Assembly: GCF_000014965.1 (NCBI RefSeq)
Contig: NC_008554.1
Location: forward strand, 4,080,001-4,144,000
Direction: 5' to 3'
DNA: 64,000 nucleotides
From: Syntrophobacter fumaroxidans MPOB
Lineage (GTDB): Bacteria > Desulfobacterota > Syntrophobacteria > Syntrophobacterales > Syntrophobacteraceae
Part shown: positions 35,334-45,318 of the stretch, one piece after another
How positions within the stretch are numbered: position 1 is the stretch's first letter
Layout: each line of letters opens with the position of its first letter
Notes under the pieces: model-generated
The model's input: the letters and a program-made list of their open reading frames with translations, nothing else
Told to the model about the DNA's origin: nothing
Database searches by the model: none
Made by a program: the position numbers and the translations under genes

Positions 35334-35909
35334 TCATGCGGGGCTCTTTTCGCCTGCGCCGGGTTTCATCAGAGGCAGCCGCCTGAACGCCAGGTAAACG
35401 GCGCACCCCGCGGCGATCCCGAAGAAATCGATCGCGATGTCGGCAAAGGTCGGCGTGCGTCCCGGGACGAAGGACTGGTGGATTTCGTCACAGACAGCCC
35501 AGAATCCTCCCGTGCAAAAGACAAAGAGGCACAGCCCGCCCGCGCTCCTGTACCGGAAGACGCGATCGAAAGCGAAGCCCAGCAGAAAGGCCAAGGTGAG
35601 GTACTCGATGGGATGAAAAATGTTCGTATCGAACAGGGGCAGAGCGTCCGGATAAGCATCGTCGGACATCAGGAAGATGAAGAGCGCATAAAGGCAGGGC
35701 GGAATCCACCATCTGAAATCGTTTGGGCGGTTATCCCGGTCGCGGCGCAGGAAAACCAGGGCGCTGACACACCCCAGAAACAGGATGAGCAACTGGAATC
35801 CGAGGTCCCTGAAGTCCATTTGAAACGCCGCGGCGACAACCACCGCACCGCAGAATTGAGCCGCAAAAATCGCGGCGACAACCCCCCACGGGGTGATTCG
35901 AGCAATCAT
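35334..35909 (-). CDS. VanZ-like membrane protein
   Basis: A 191-residue membrane protein with about five hydrophobic helices. The VanZ-family signature is present in CDEIHQSFVPGRTPTFAD and in the preceding FHPIEYLTLAFLLGFAFDR segment; the conserved Glu, His and Asp are retained. VanZ-like proteins accompany surface-polysaccharide genes in many anaerobes, but their activity outside teicoplanin resistance is unknown. The ATG at 35909 has CGGGAG upstream, better than a TTG at 35945. It lies between the FlaA1-type dehydratase and the epimerase genes on the same strand, with gaps of about 350 and 140 bases. Confidence 0.88.
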   Translation of the reverse strand: MIARITPWGVVAAIFAAQFCGAVVVAAAFQMDFRDLGFQLLILFLGCVSALVFLRRDRDNRPNDFRWWIPPCLYALFIFLMSDDAYPDALPLFDTNIFHPIEYLTLAFLLGFAFDRVFRYRSAGGLCLFVFCTGGFWAVCDEIHQSFVPGRTPTFADIAIDFFGIAAGCAVYLAFRRLPLMKPGAGEKSPA

Positions 35910-36262
35910 GAGCTCCCGCCGTATTCCACTGCACGGTGCCTGCAAGGCGCCCCCATCGGCACATGATGTTCGCTTTGCCTGAGCACAATGACTCAGATGC
36001 TCACAAAGCTCCGCAAACTCGATTACACGCGTGCCGCTGAATCAAGAATCATCCGGGCAATGCGATTGTGGTTAGATATCGCGAACAGGCAGTCAAGTCA
36101 AGCGAGTTGCCCCCTCGGAAGACAAGCGCCCGCCCTTCGCGGCCAGATCGCCCGAACCGATTCCGACTCGGCTCCGCGTCAGGCAATCCTTTCTGTTGTT
36201 GTGCATAGATATATTCGGTCGGGTGCGGCGTTGAGAACAATGGTATTCGCAAAGGAAGGAGC
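35910..36262. other. Intergenic stretch, no gene seen
   Basis: These 353 bases separate the vanZ-like gene from the dehydratase gene. Reading the minus strand there is a possible -10-like TATATC near 36209-36214, but no convincing -35 at proper spacing. No terminator or repeat is visible. Confidence 0.35.
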
Positions 36263-38191
36263 TTACAGGACGCACTCCGCATCCTGGGGGGTGTATTCCG
36301 GAACCAGTTGCTTGAGCTTGCGCTTGATGGCGTATGAGTCATGCTTGCGCGCAATGGCGCAAAGCTCTTCCAATTCCCGATCCAGCCACTGCCGAAAAGC
36401 ATCGTGGTTTCCCGCATGATGGCCGTTGCCGTTTCCATTTCCGTTGGGGCGCAGCACCAGGATCTTTTCGTGCCTGGTGTTTACGATGCCTTCATCGAGG
36501 GTGATCAGCTCTTCGTAAAGCTTCTCGCCCTCTCGCAGGCCGGTGAACTGGATTTCAATGTCCCTGCCCGGTTGCTTCCCCGACAACCGGATCAGGTCCT
36601 GTGCCATGTCCGCGATCTTTACCGGGGTTCCCATTTCCAGGATGAAGATTTCTCCGCCTTCCCCGAGCGCTCCGGCCTGCAGGATGAGTTGAGCCGCTTC
36701 GGGAATCGTCATGAAGTACCGGGTGACCTCGGGATGAGTCACGGTGACCGGGCCTCCCTGCTCGATCTGGCGGCGGAAGAGGGGAATGACGGAACCCGAG
36801 GACCCGACCACATTGCCGAATCGCACGGCCATGTACTTTGTCCCATTGCCCTGAAAGGACTGCAGGATGAGCTCCGTGAGGCGCTTGCTGGTTCCCATCA
36901 CGTTCGTCGGCCGGACCGCCTTGTCGGTGGAAACCAGGACGAAACGTTTCACCCCGTAATCCTTGGACAGCTTCATCATTACCTGGCTGCCGCGCACGTT
37001 GTTGAACACGGCTTCCCAGGGATTCCTTTCCAGCATCGGGACGTGCTTGTAAGCCGCGGCGTGGAACACCACGTCCGGGCGGTACTTCCGGAACACGCTC
37101 TCCATCAGCAGACGCTGCTGCACCTGACCCAAGATACACTGATAGTTGCGAAATTCCCTCTCATGCTGCAATTCCATCTGCATATGGAACAGGTTGGACT
37201 CGCTGGCATCGACCAGGATCAGCAACTGCGGCTTGAACTGGGCGACCTGGCGGCAGAGTTCGGAGCCGATGGACCCGCCCGCCCCCGTCACCATTACCGT
37301 GCGGTTGGTCAGGTAGCCTGAGATGGCATCGGTTTCCAGGCTGACCGGAGGACGGCGCAGCAAATCCTCGTAATTGACGTCCCGCAGAGACTTGATGCTC
37401 ACGTTGCCGTTCATGATCGAACCGATGGCGGGAAGCGTCTTGTAGGAAATCCCGCATCCCTTGCAGATATCGATGAGCCGGCGCATCTGAGCTCCGGTCG
37501 CGGAAGGTACCGAGATAAATACCTGTTCGATATTGTTCTGCTCCAGGACTCTGGACAAATGGTCCGCGGGCCCGAGTACCCGCACCCCATGCACCGTGCG
37601 GCCCCGCTTGCCCGGATCGTCGTCCAGGAACCCGACCACGTGATAATGGAGCTGCGGATTGTCGAAGATCTCGCGGAGCATCTTTTCTCCCGACCCGCCG
37701 GCGCCGATGATGAGAATCTGCTTGCGCTCTTTCTCAACGTAATTCAGCCTGGGCAGGGAGAATGCCCGGATCCCCCGCGGCGTATTCCTGGCGATATAGT
37801 AGGACCGAATGCATACACGCAGACCGCCGGTCAGCAGAAACGTCAAAACGCAGTCCAGAAGAAAGACGGATCGGGGATATCCGGTGAAGTTGTCAGTGTA
37901 AGCCACCGTAGCGACAATCAGAAGCATGGAAAGAACGGACGCCTGTCCCAGACGCCAGAAATCCTCCAGTCCCGAAAACCGCCACATCCCCCTGTAGAGG
38001 CCGAACAGGCAGAAAACGCCCAGCTTCATGCCGACGACCCAAGGAACGAGAGCATTGATGAGGGGCAGGTGATTGGGAGGCAGAGTGAATTCAAAGCGGA
38101 GCAGGTAGGCTCCGTAATAGGCCACGGCGAAAAGAAATGCGTCAATGATGAGCATTGAGTAAAATTTCGGATTCCGCAATTGCTGTATCAT
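36263..38191 (-). CDS. FlaA1/WbpM/CapD-type NDP-sugar dehydratase-epimerase
   Basis: A 642-residue membrane-anchored enzyme. Four N-terminal transmembrane helices (about residues 1-130) are followed by a first Rossmann-like domain with GAGGSGEKMLREI and a second, catalytic one with VTGAGGSIGSELCRQVAQF. The STDKAVRPTNVMGTSKR block carries the catalytic Thr/Asp/Lys of the WbpM-PglF branch, which makes UDP-4-keto-6-deoxy-GlcNAc for sugars such as QuiNAc, FucNAc or bacillosamine. The ATG at 38191 begins MIQQLRNPKFYSML, with AAGGG about 13 bases upstream. It lies downstream of fcl across a 447-base gap and probably starts its own transcription unit. Confidence 0.93.
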   Translation of the reverse strand: MIQQLRNPKFYSMLIIDAFLFAVAYYGAYLLRFEFTLPPNHLPLINALVPWVVGMKLGVFCLFGLYRGMWRFSGLEDFWRLGQASVLSMLLIVATVAYTDNFTGYPRSVFLLDCVLTFLLTGGLRVCIRSYYIARNTPRGIRAFSLPRLNYVEKERKQILIIGAGGSGEKMLREIFDNPQLHYHVVGFLDDDPGKRGRTVHGVRVLGPADHLSRVLEQNNIEQVFISVPSATGAQMRRLIDICKGCGISYKTLPAIGSIMNGNVSIKSLRDVNYEDLLRRPPVSLETDAISGYLTNRTVMVTGAGGSIGSELCRQVAQFKPQLLILVDASESNLFHMQMELQHEREFRNYQCILGQVQQRLLMESVFRKYRPDVVFHAAAYKHVPMLERNPWEAVFNNVRGSQVMMKLSKDYGVKRFVLVSTDKAVRPTNVMGTSKRLTELILQSFQGNGTKYMAVRFGNVVGSSGSVIPLFRRQIEQGGPVTVTHPEVTRYFMTIPEAAQLILQAGALGEGGEIFILEMGTPVKIADMAQDLIRLSGKQPGRDIEIQFTGLREGEKLYEELITLDEGIVNTRHEKILVLRPNGNGNGNGHHAGNHDAFRQWLDRELEELCAIARKHDSYAIKRKLKQLVPEYTPQDAECVL

Positions 38192-38638
38192 GGTCACAAC
38201 CCTTCGGGAGCTGAGGACCGTTTCCCAGTCGCCTTTCCACATGCCGGGCGGGCAAAAAGACGAACCGGGTTCAACATGCGCTTCGGTTCTGATTGCTTCG
38301 CTTCATTCGGGCTGTCGGAGCAATCCGGCAATATCCGTCACACCCGACGCATGAGCCCAGCTCCCTTTAATACGCGCAGAAGCCGGGGTCATCTGTACAA
38401 GACGTGCAAAACGGAATCCGAGACTACAGCTCGAACAGGAAAATAGATTCGCATGGAAGTTCACTCGGTGCATATTCGGATTCGGTAAAAAGGCAATACG
38501 TGACGTCCGGGAATTTCATCAAGAGCCGGTCCTCCGAGTCATGGCAGCTCACGAGCCACACGCTTCCACTCTATCCAGCCGGCCCGTACGCACTCCCGCA
38601 GCGGAGACCCGGCTCGACGCGGCTCTATCCTGTAGAAA
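38192..38638. other. Intergenic stretch, probable promoter region
   Basis: These 447 bases lie between fcl and the dehydratase gene and probably hold a promoter for the latter. I could not recognise a JUMPstart element, a strong sigma70 site or a terminator. No protein-like frame is present on either strand. Confidence 0.35.
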
Positions 38639-39739
38639 TCAGCTGCAATAAGCTTCATAAGCGGATCGGACACCCTCACTAAGACCCATCTTAGGGTACC
38701 AGCCCATATTTGTCAACCGCGATATGTCCAACAATTTCTGAGGAGTACCATCGGGTTCCGAAGCATCCCATTCGGTCTCTCCGTCATACCCCACCACGGA
38801 AGCCACCATGGCGGCCAGGTCGGCAATGGACTGGTCGTGGCCGGAACCTATGTTGAACAGATGCCTCGCGGCTCGTGAGCCTTCAGTGACTTCCCCGGGA
38901 TTGGAAAACAGGGTTTCGATGCGGTTCATCAACAGAATGCACGCATCGGCCAGATCGTCGGAATGGAGAAACTCGCGTCGCGGGGTGCCCGTGCCCCAAA
39001 GTCGGATCGAATTCCTCGGGGGAGGCATGTGGGGAACGGGCGGCACCGGCTTGTTTCCGAACCTGGCGATGGACACCAGGGTGGAAAAGAAATCGACGGG
39101 AATGGCGCCGTATTTTGCCTCGTCCCGGGCGATTGCATCCCAGTCGCCCCGTGCCGCGAGTCTGCCCAGATGGTACTTGCGGATCAAAGCCGGCAGCACG
39201 TGGGAAGTCAGCAGGTCGTAATTGTCATTCGGACCGTACAGATTGGTCGGCATGACGCTGCAAAACCGCGTGCCGTACTGGCGGTTAAACGCTTCGCACA
39301 GCTCGATGCCCGCAATCTTGGCCACGGCGTACGGCTCATTGGTCGGTTCCAGAAGGCCCGTGAGCAGGTATTCCTCTTTCAAGGGCTGCCCGGCGAACTT
39401 GGGATAGATGCAGGAACTGCCCAGGAAAAGCAACCCTTTCACGTCGTTGCGCCAGGCCGCCTCGATCACATTGCTCTCGATCTTGAGGTTGATCCGGATG
39501 AAATCGGCCGGGTAGGTGTCGTTGGCGCGTATTCCCCCAACCTTTGCGGCTGCAAGAAAAACGTATTCCGGGCGTTCCCCGGCAAAGAACGCCTCCACGT
39601 CAGCCTGTCTCTCCAGGTCCAATTCCGCGTGCGTGCGCGTGATGAGATTCGCGCAGCCGGCCGCTCGCAGCCTTCTGAGGAGCGCCGAGCCCACCAGGCC
39701 GCGGTGCCCGGCGACGTATATTCTGGAAGTGGGAATCAT
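38639..39739 (-). CDS. fcl: GDP-L-fucose synthase
   Basis: Converts the Gmd product GDP-4-keto-6-deoxymannose to GDP-L-fucose by epimerisation and reduction. The 366-residue sequence begins MIPTSRIYVAGHRGLVGSAL with the NAD(P) motif, contains SSCIYPKFAGQPLKEEYLL, YAVAKIAGIELCEAF (catalytic Tyr and Lys) and LWGTGTPRREFLHSDDLA. It is about 45 residues longer than the E. coli enzyme, mainly through an insertion after the HLGRLAARGDWDAIARDE region (about residues 190-235). The ATG at 39739 is 19 bases after the gmd stop, so the two are a transcriptional pair. A longer frame upstream only overlaps gmd and is not protein-like. Confidence 0.95.
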   Translation of the reverse strand: MIPTSRIYVAGHRGLVGSALLRRLRAAGCANLITRTHAELDLERQADVEAFFAGERPEYVFLAAAKVGGIRANDTYPADFIRINLKIESNVIEAAWRNDVKGLLFLGSSCIYPKFAGQPLKEEYLLTGLLEPTNEPYAVAKIAGIELCEAFNRQYGTRFCSVMPTNLYGPNDNYDLLTSHVLPALIRKYHLGRLAARGDWDAIARDEAKYGAIPVDFFSTLVSIARFGNKPVPPVPHMPPPRNSIRLWGTGTPRREFLHSDDLADACILLMNRIETLFSNPGEVTEGSRAARHLFNIGSGHDQSIADLAAMVASVVGYDGETEWDASEPDGTPQKLLDISRLTNMGWYPKMGLSEGVRSAYEAYCS

Positions 39740-39758
39740 GGCGGTATCCAAACGAATG

Positions 39759-40925
39759 CTAACCGAAATCCGCCTCGCAACTGGCGGCCCTGGGGAAGCC
39801 GTTGCGCTGGCAGATGGCGTCGCGTACCGCTTCCCGCAAGTCATACAGGACCATCTCTCGAACGAGATGATCGAAAGTGACCTCCGGAGTCCACCCCAGT
39901 CGCTCGCGCGCCTTGGCGGGGTTACCCAGGAGGGTCTCGACTTCCGTCGGGCGAAAATACCGCGGGTCAACATGAACGATGGTCTGGCCGGGCCGCAAAG
40001 ACGCCATGCCGCAATGCGCCGACACCTGCCGGAGAAGATCGGAGTCTCGGAGCGCGGCGATTCTCCCCGTTTCCTCGACGCCCGTACCGGACCATTCGAG
40101 CACGATTCCGACCGCTTCGAAGGCTTTCCGGCAGAACTCGCGAACCGAATGCTGCTCGCCCGTGGCGATCACGTAGTCGTCCGGCTGGTCCTGTTGAAGG
40201 ATCAGCCACTGCGCCTTCGTGAAGTCCCGCGCGTGTCCCCAGTCGCGCAGGGCGGAGAGATTGCCGAGATAGATTTTTTCCTGCAGCCCCAGAGCGATGC
40301 GGGCAGCCGATCGGGTGATCTTGCGGGTGACGAACGTTTCTCCACGGATGGGGGATTCATGATTGAAAAGGATGCCGTTGCATCCGAATATGCCGTAAGC
40401 CTCCCGGTAATTGACGGTGATCCAGTAACCGTAAAGCTTGGCCACCGCATAGGGCGACCTCGGATAGAACGGGGTGCGCTCCGTCTGGGGAGTCTCTTGC
40501 ACCTTTCCGTAAAGCTCGGATGTGGACGCCTGATAGAAGCGGGTCCGCGCTTCCAGACCCAGAATGCGGATCGACTCGAGCAGTCTCAGCGTTCCCATGG
40601 CGTCGGCGTTGGCCGTGTACTCGGGAGTCTCGAAAGACACCTTGACGTGGCTTTGGGCCGCAAGGTTGTAGATCTCGTCGGGCTGCACCTCCTGAATGAT
40701 GCGCAGCAAATTCGTGGCATCCGTGAGGTCGCCGTAGTGGAGTATGAAACGTCGGTCCTGTTCGTGAGGATCCTGGTAGAGATGGTCGATGCGCTGAGTG
40801 TTGAAAAGGGAGGCCCGACGCTTGATTCCATGAACGCGGTAACCCTTCCTGATCAGAAAAGCCGCCAGGTATGCCCCGTCCTGGCCCGTAATCCCCGTTA
40901 TTAGTGCAACCTTGTGTGAGCTCAT
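39759..40925 (-). CDS. gmd: GDP-mannose 4,6-dehydratase
   Basis: First step of GDP-L-fucose synthesis. A 388-residue enzyme with the signature [19 protein letters not shown], the NADP-binding site, [16 protein letters not shown] with the catalytic Thr/Ser-Glu pair, and [13 protein letters not shown] with Tyr and Lys. The length and order match the family closely. The ATG at 40925 begins [11 protein letters not shown] and has GAGG twelve bases upstream. As the rightmost gene of the polysaccharide locus, it probably lies nearest the promoter of the fcl-gmd pair. The fucose it provides must be transferred by one of the downstream glycosyltransferases. Confidence 0.96.
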   Translation of the reverse strand: MSSHKVALITGITGQDGAYLAAFLIRKGYRVHGIKRRASLFNTQRIDHLYQDPHEQDRRFILHYGDLTDATNLLRIIQEVQPDEIYNLAAQSHVKVSFETPEYTANADAMGTLRLLESIRILGLEARTRFYQASTSELYGKVQETPQTERTPFYPRSPYAVAKLYGYWITVNYREAYGIFGCNGILFNHESPIRGETFVTRKITRSAARIALGLQEKIYLGNLSALRDWGHARDFTKAQWLILQQDQPDDYVIATGEQHSVREFCRKAFEAVGIVLEWSGTGVEETGRIAALRDSDLLRQVSAHCGMASLRPGQTIVHVDPRYFRPTEVETLLGNPAKARERLGWTPEVTFDHLVREMVLYDLREAVRDAICQRNGFPRAASCEADFG

Positions 40926-41348
40926 CGATACCGTATTCCTCGAATGGATTCGTCCTTAACTATCGGCAAAATGATCTCAGCCCAACAGGGCCTGGATCAG
41001 ACGGTCGAAGCACCCTCGCGAACCCGGTCGGTGAAAGGGCGCGAGACCAAAGGGATAGTCAAGAATTCTTGCCACCGGTACATAGCGAGTATGCACCGAT
41101 ATGTCAAGGCATTTGACCGGGCGCCAGTCTCCCGGACGGGAAACCCGGCATGCCTTCGCGCTCACGGTTGAAGAGGGACTGTCGCGGGTTCGAGAACATC
41201 GAACTTGATTTCGCTTGCGGATGACCGTATGCTTTTTGCTCACAAGCACACATTCGTCCCGCGGTTTTGCGGCGGTGCGATTCCGCTTTCCCCGCGCGTC
41301 GTCGGCGCGGGATGGCGCGGATGCGGCGCGTTGTGGAGAGTTGGGCAA
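40926..41348. other. Divergent intergenic region
   Basis: These 423 bases lie between the leftward gmd gene and the rightward hypothetical gene, so promoters for both are expected. Only weak promoter-like sequences are visible, such as TTGGGC and TAGTTA with 17 bases between them on the minus strand near 40957-40985. No repeat or small gene is supported. Confidence 0.35.
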
Positions 41349-41765
41349 ATGCTTGAAGATCCTGTGGAACAGCTGGCGGAATGGAAACGGGAGCTCGAAG
41401 GGGCATGGCGCGCAATACCGAAGCCCTTTCGCAACGATCATTCAGTGCGACGGACGCTGCAATGCCACCTGTTCGCAAGGATTTGCAGTGCGGAGGTCCG
41501 AGTGGTGGCGGACTACCTGCCTCCCAGGGTGCAGGATCGCGCCGTCGATCTCATCGTCGTCCGCGAGGATCTGGAAATCGCGTGGGCGATATGTTTCGAC
41601 ACATTGGTTGCCCTGGCCGCCGTCAAGAGCCTCGGGAGCTTCGCCGCCCGGAACAAGGTCATTTTCACCACGGGCATGATCGAGAAAAAGGTGCAGGAGA
41701 GCCGCTTCTTTCTGAACGCCGAGATTCAACACGTTCACTTGCGGCCGTTTGACCATTTTGCCTAG
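41349..41765 (+). CDS. Conserved-looking hypothetical protein
   Basis: A 138-residue soluble protein with no motif I recognise. It is mixed alpha/beta, rich in acidic and basic residues, beginning MLEDPVEQLAEWKRELEGAW. A central DRAVDLIVVREDLEIAWAI and a later KVIFTTGMIEKKVQESRFF look like beta strands flanked by helices, but I cannot tie them to a known fold. The ATG at 41349 is supported by GGAGAG about nine bases upstream; a longer frame from 41205 has no such site and a non-protein-like start. It is flanked by large gaps and is divergent from gmd. Function unknown. Confidence 0.65.
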   Translation: MLEDPVEQLAEWKRELEGAWRAIPKPFRNDHSVRRTLQCHLFARICSAEVRVVADYLPPRVQDRAVDLIVVREDLEIAWAICFDTLVALAAVKSLGSFAARNKVIFTTGMIEKKVQESRFFLNAEIQHVHLRPFDHFA

Positions 41766-44249
<2,484 letters not shown>

Positions 44250-44289
44250 TCAGCACACTCCGGGTCAAGTTTCCGGGAGTCTGAATGTA

Positions 44290-44316
44290 AGCTGCTCCGG
44301 GTTTCCCGGGGCAGCT
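44290..44316 (+). terminator. Hairpin directly after the OFA carrier gene
   Basis: AGCTGCTCCGGG (44290-44301) pairs with CCCGGGGCAGCT (44305-44316), a 12-base stem with one U-G pair and a TTT loop. No T-run follows at once, so it probably acts with the second hairpin 18 bases later. Confidence 0.6.
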
Positions 44317-44333
44317 CATCGTTTCGCAAAAAA

Positions 44334-44367
44334 AACCGCCCCACTGCATCAGGGGCGGTTCTTTTTT
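44334..44367 (+). terminator. Rho-independent terminator
   Basis: AACCGCCCC (44334-44342) pairs with GGGGCGGTT (44352-44360) around a 9-base loop, followed by CTTTTTT at 44361-44367, a textbook intrinsic terminator for the OFA carrier transcript. Eight A residues precede the stem, so it could also work in the opposite direction. Confidence 0.9.
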
Positions 44368-44486
44368 GCCTTACCCTAAGATGGATCGGAGCCGAATTCC
44401 ACGGGAACATGATTTACCGGTCGATTCTCCGATCCCGCGCACATGTCCGTAACGTGAACGTCAGCACTCGAGCCTGCGGGCATGGG

Positions 44487-44636
44487 TTACGGACCGACAC
44501 CGTAGACCAGATCAATGAATCTGGGTTCCCAGTTTCCGTTATTGCACCGATAACAGCTCTTATCGTCACAGATTTCCTGACCGCTCGCAAATCTGCGATC
44601 CTGCATCACGCAAAGCCCACCATCCTTGTATTCCAT
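44487..44636 (-). CDS. Small cysteine-rich protein (49 residues)
   Basis: A 49-residue protein with four cysteines at positions 9, 23, 28 and 31 and the C-terminal end WEPRFIDLVYGVGP. The pattern (GxxC, IC, C, then CNNGNWE) recalls small secreted or zinc-binding Cys-rich proteins of the DUF1496 sort, although there is no signal peptide and I cannot assign a family. The start is convincing: AAGGAGG lies six bases before the ATG at 44636, the best ribosome-binding site in the window, and a sigma70-like promoter lies about 90 bases upstream. Its terminator may be shared with the OFA carrier gene, which converges on it. Function unknown. Confidence 0.75.
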   Translation of the reverse strand: MEYKDGGLCVMQDRRFASGQEICDDKSCYRCNNGNWEPRFIDLVYGVGP

Positions 44637-44722
44637 TTTTTCCTCCTTCGCCCGCCTCATCCGCTGACTGTTCATTCGAGGCAGGCCCTCTTCGAGTGCC
44701 AATTTCCTCTTGGCACGACTTT

Positions 44723-44751
44723 ATAATAATCATTATTTATTAGTAGCGCAA
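44723..44751 (-). promoter_or_regulatory. Sigma70-like promoter for the small Cys-rich gene
   Basis: On the minus strand TTGCGC (44751-44746) and TATTAT (44728-44723) are spaced by 17 bases in an AT-rich block. A direct repeat of ACTTTATAA (plus strand 44719-44727 and 44751-44759) brackets the promoter and could be an operator. Confidence 0.5.
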
Positions 44752-44890
44752 CTTTATAAAGATGGGGAGCATTCCATCGGGAACCCTTCCGGAATCCTCA
44801 TACCGAGGTGCGTTCAAGACGGCACAACACATGCCCGTCGGGGGAGGTTGACCCGGGCGGGGATAAACCCCGGGGACCGTGCGGATCCGT

Positions 44891-44921
44891 AGCGTGGGCA
44901 CGGTTCCTCCGTGCCCACGCT
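44891..44921. repeat. Perfect palindrome, REP-like
   Basis: AGCGTGGGCACGG (44891-44903) pairs with CCGTGCCCACGCT (44909-44921), a perfect 13-base stem with loop TTCCT. It has the GTGGGCAC core common in REP elements of GC-rich bacteria. Confidence 0.7.
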
Positions 44922-45059
44922 CAAGCCGGGCCTCGTGCGCCCGCACTGGTCATGATCGCTGCGAAAGCGCGCGGCCACTAGCCTCTTTAATGAGGGCGTT
45001 CCACGCGTCGGCTCCAGATCATTCATGGTGCCAAGCACTGGGGCAAGGGCATTGGGACC

Positions 45060-45085
45060 GTGGGCTGCGCTGTCGCGCATCCCAC
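45060..45085. repeat. Second REP-like palindrome
   Basis: GTGGG-C-TGCGC (45060-45070) pairs with GCGCA-T-CCCAC (45075-45085) across a four-base loop, with one internal mismatch. It ends in CCCTAC, again reminiscent of REP elements, and lies about 140 bases from the first palindrome. Confidence 0.6.
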
Positions 45086-45318
45086 CCTACTGAAGAACAC
45101 AGTTGCTGCGGACCGATGTGCCCGCCGGACGTAGCTTCGTGTTTTTCGGTTTGACTTAGAATTGCGCCTGTGTTTTCAGTGTGACTCATAACCGTTGAAG
45201 GGGCCATGTCTTCGGTGGAGGATATGGGGATCGCCTTGGGAGGCGTTGTCCGGCGAGACGCCGTGGCGGGAAGTATGCGGAGACCGCGATCGGGAATCCG
45301 GGGGAGGACAAGCGGAAA

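Larger units (their letters stand above)
44752..45318. other. Intergenic region with REP-like palindromes
   Basis: This 567-base region separates the small Cys-rich gene from the aspS-gatC gene and contains the two palindromes listed next. It must hold the promoter of the amidotransferase operon; TTTGACTTAGAAT at about 45150-45162 is a possible extended -10 region. No gene is supported. Confidence 0.4.
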
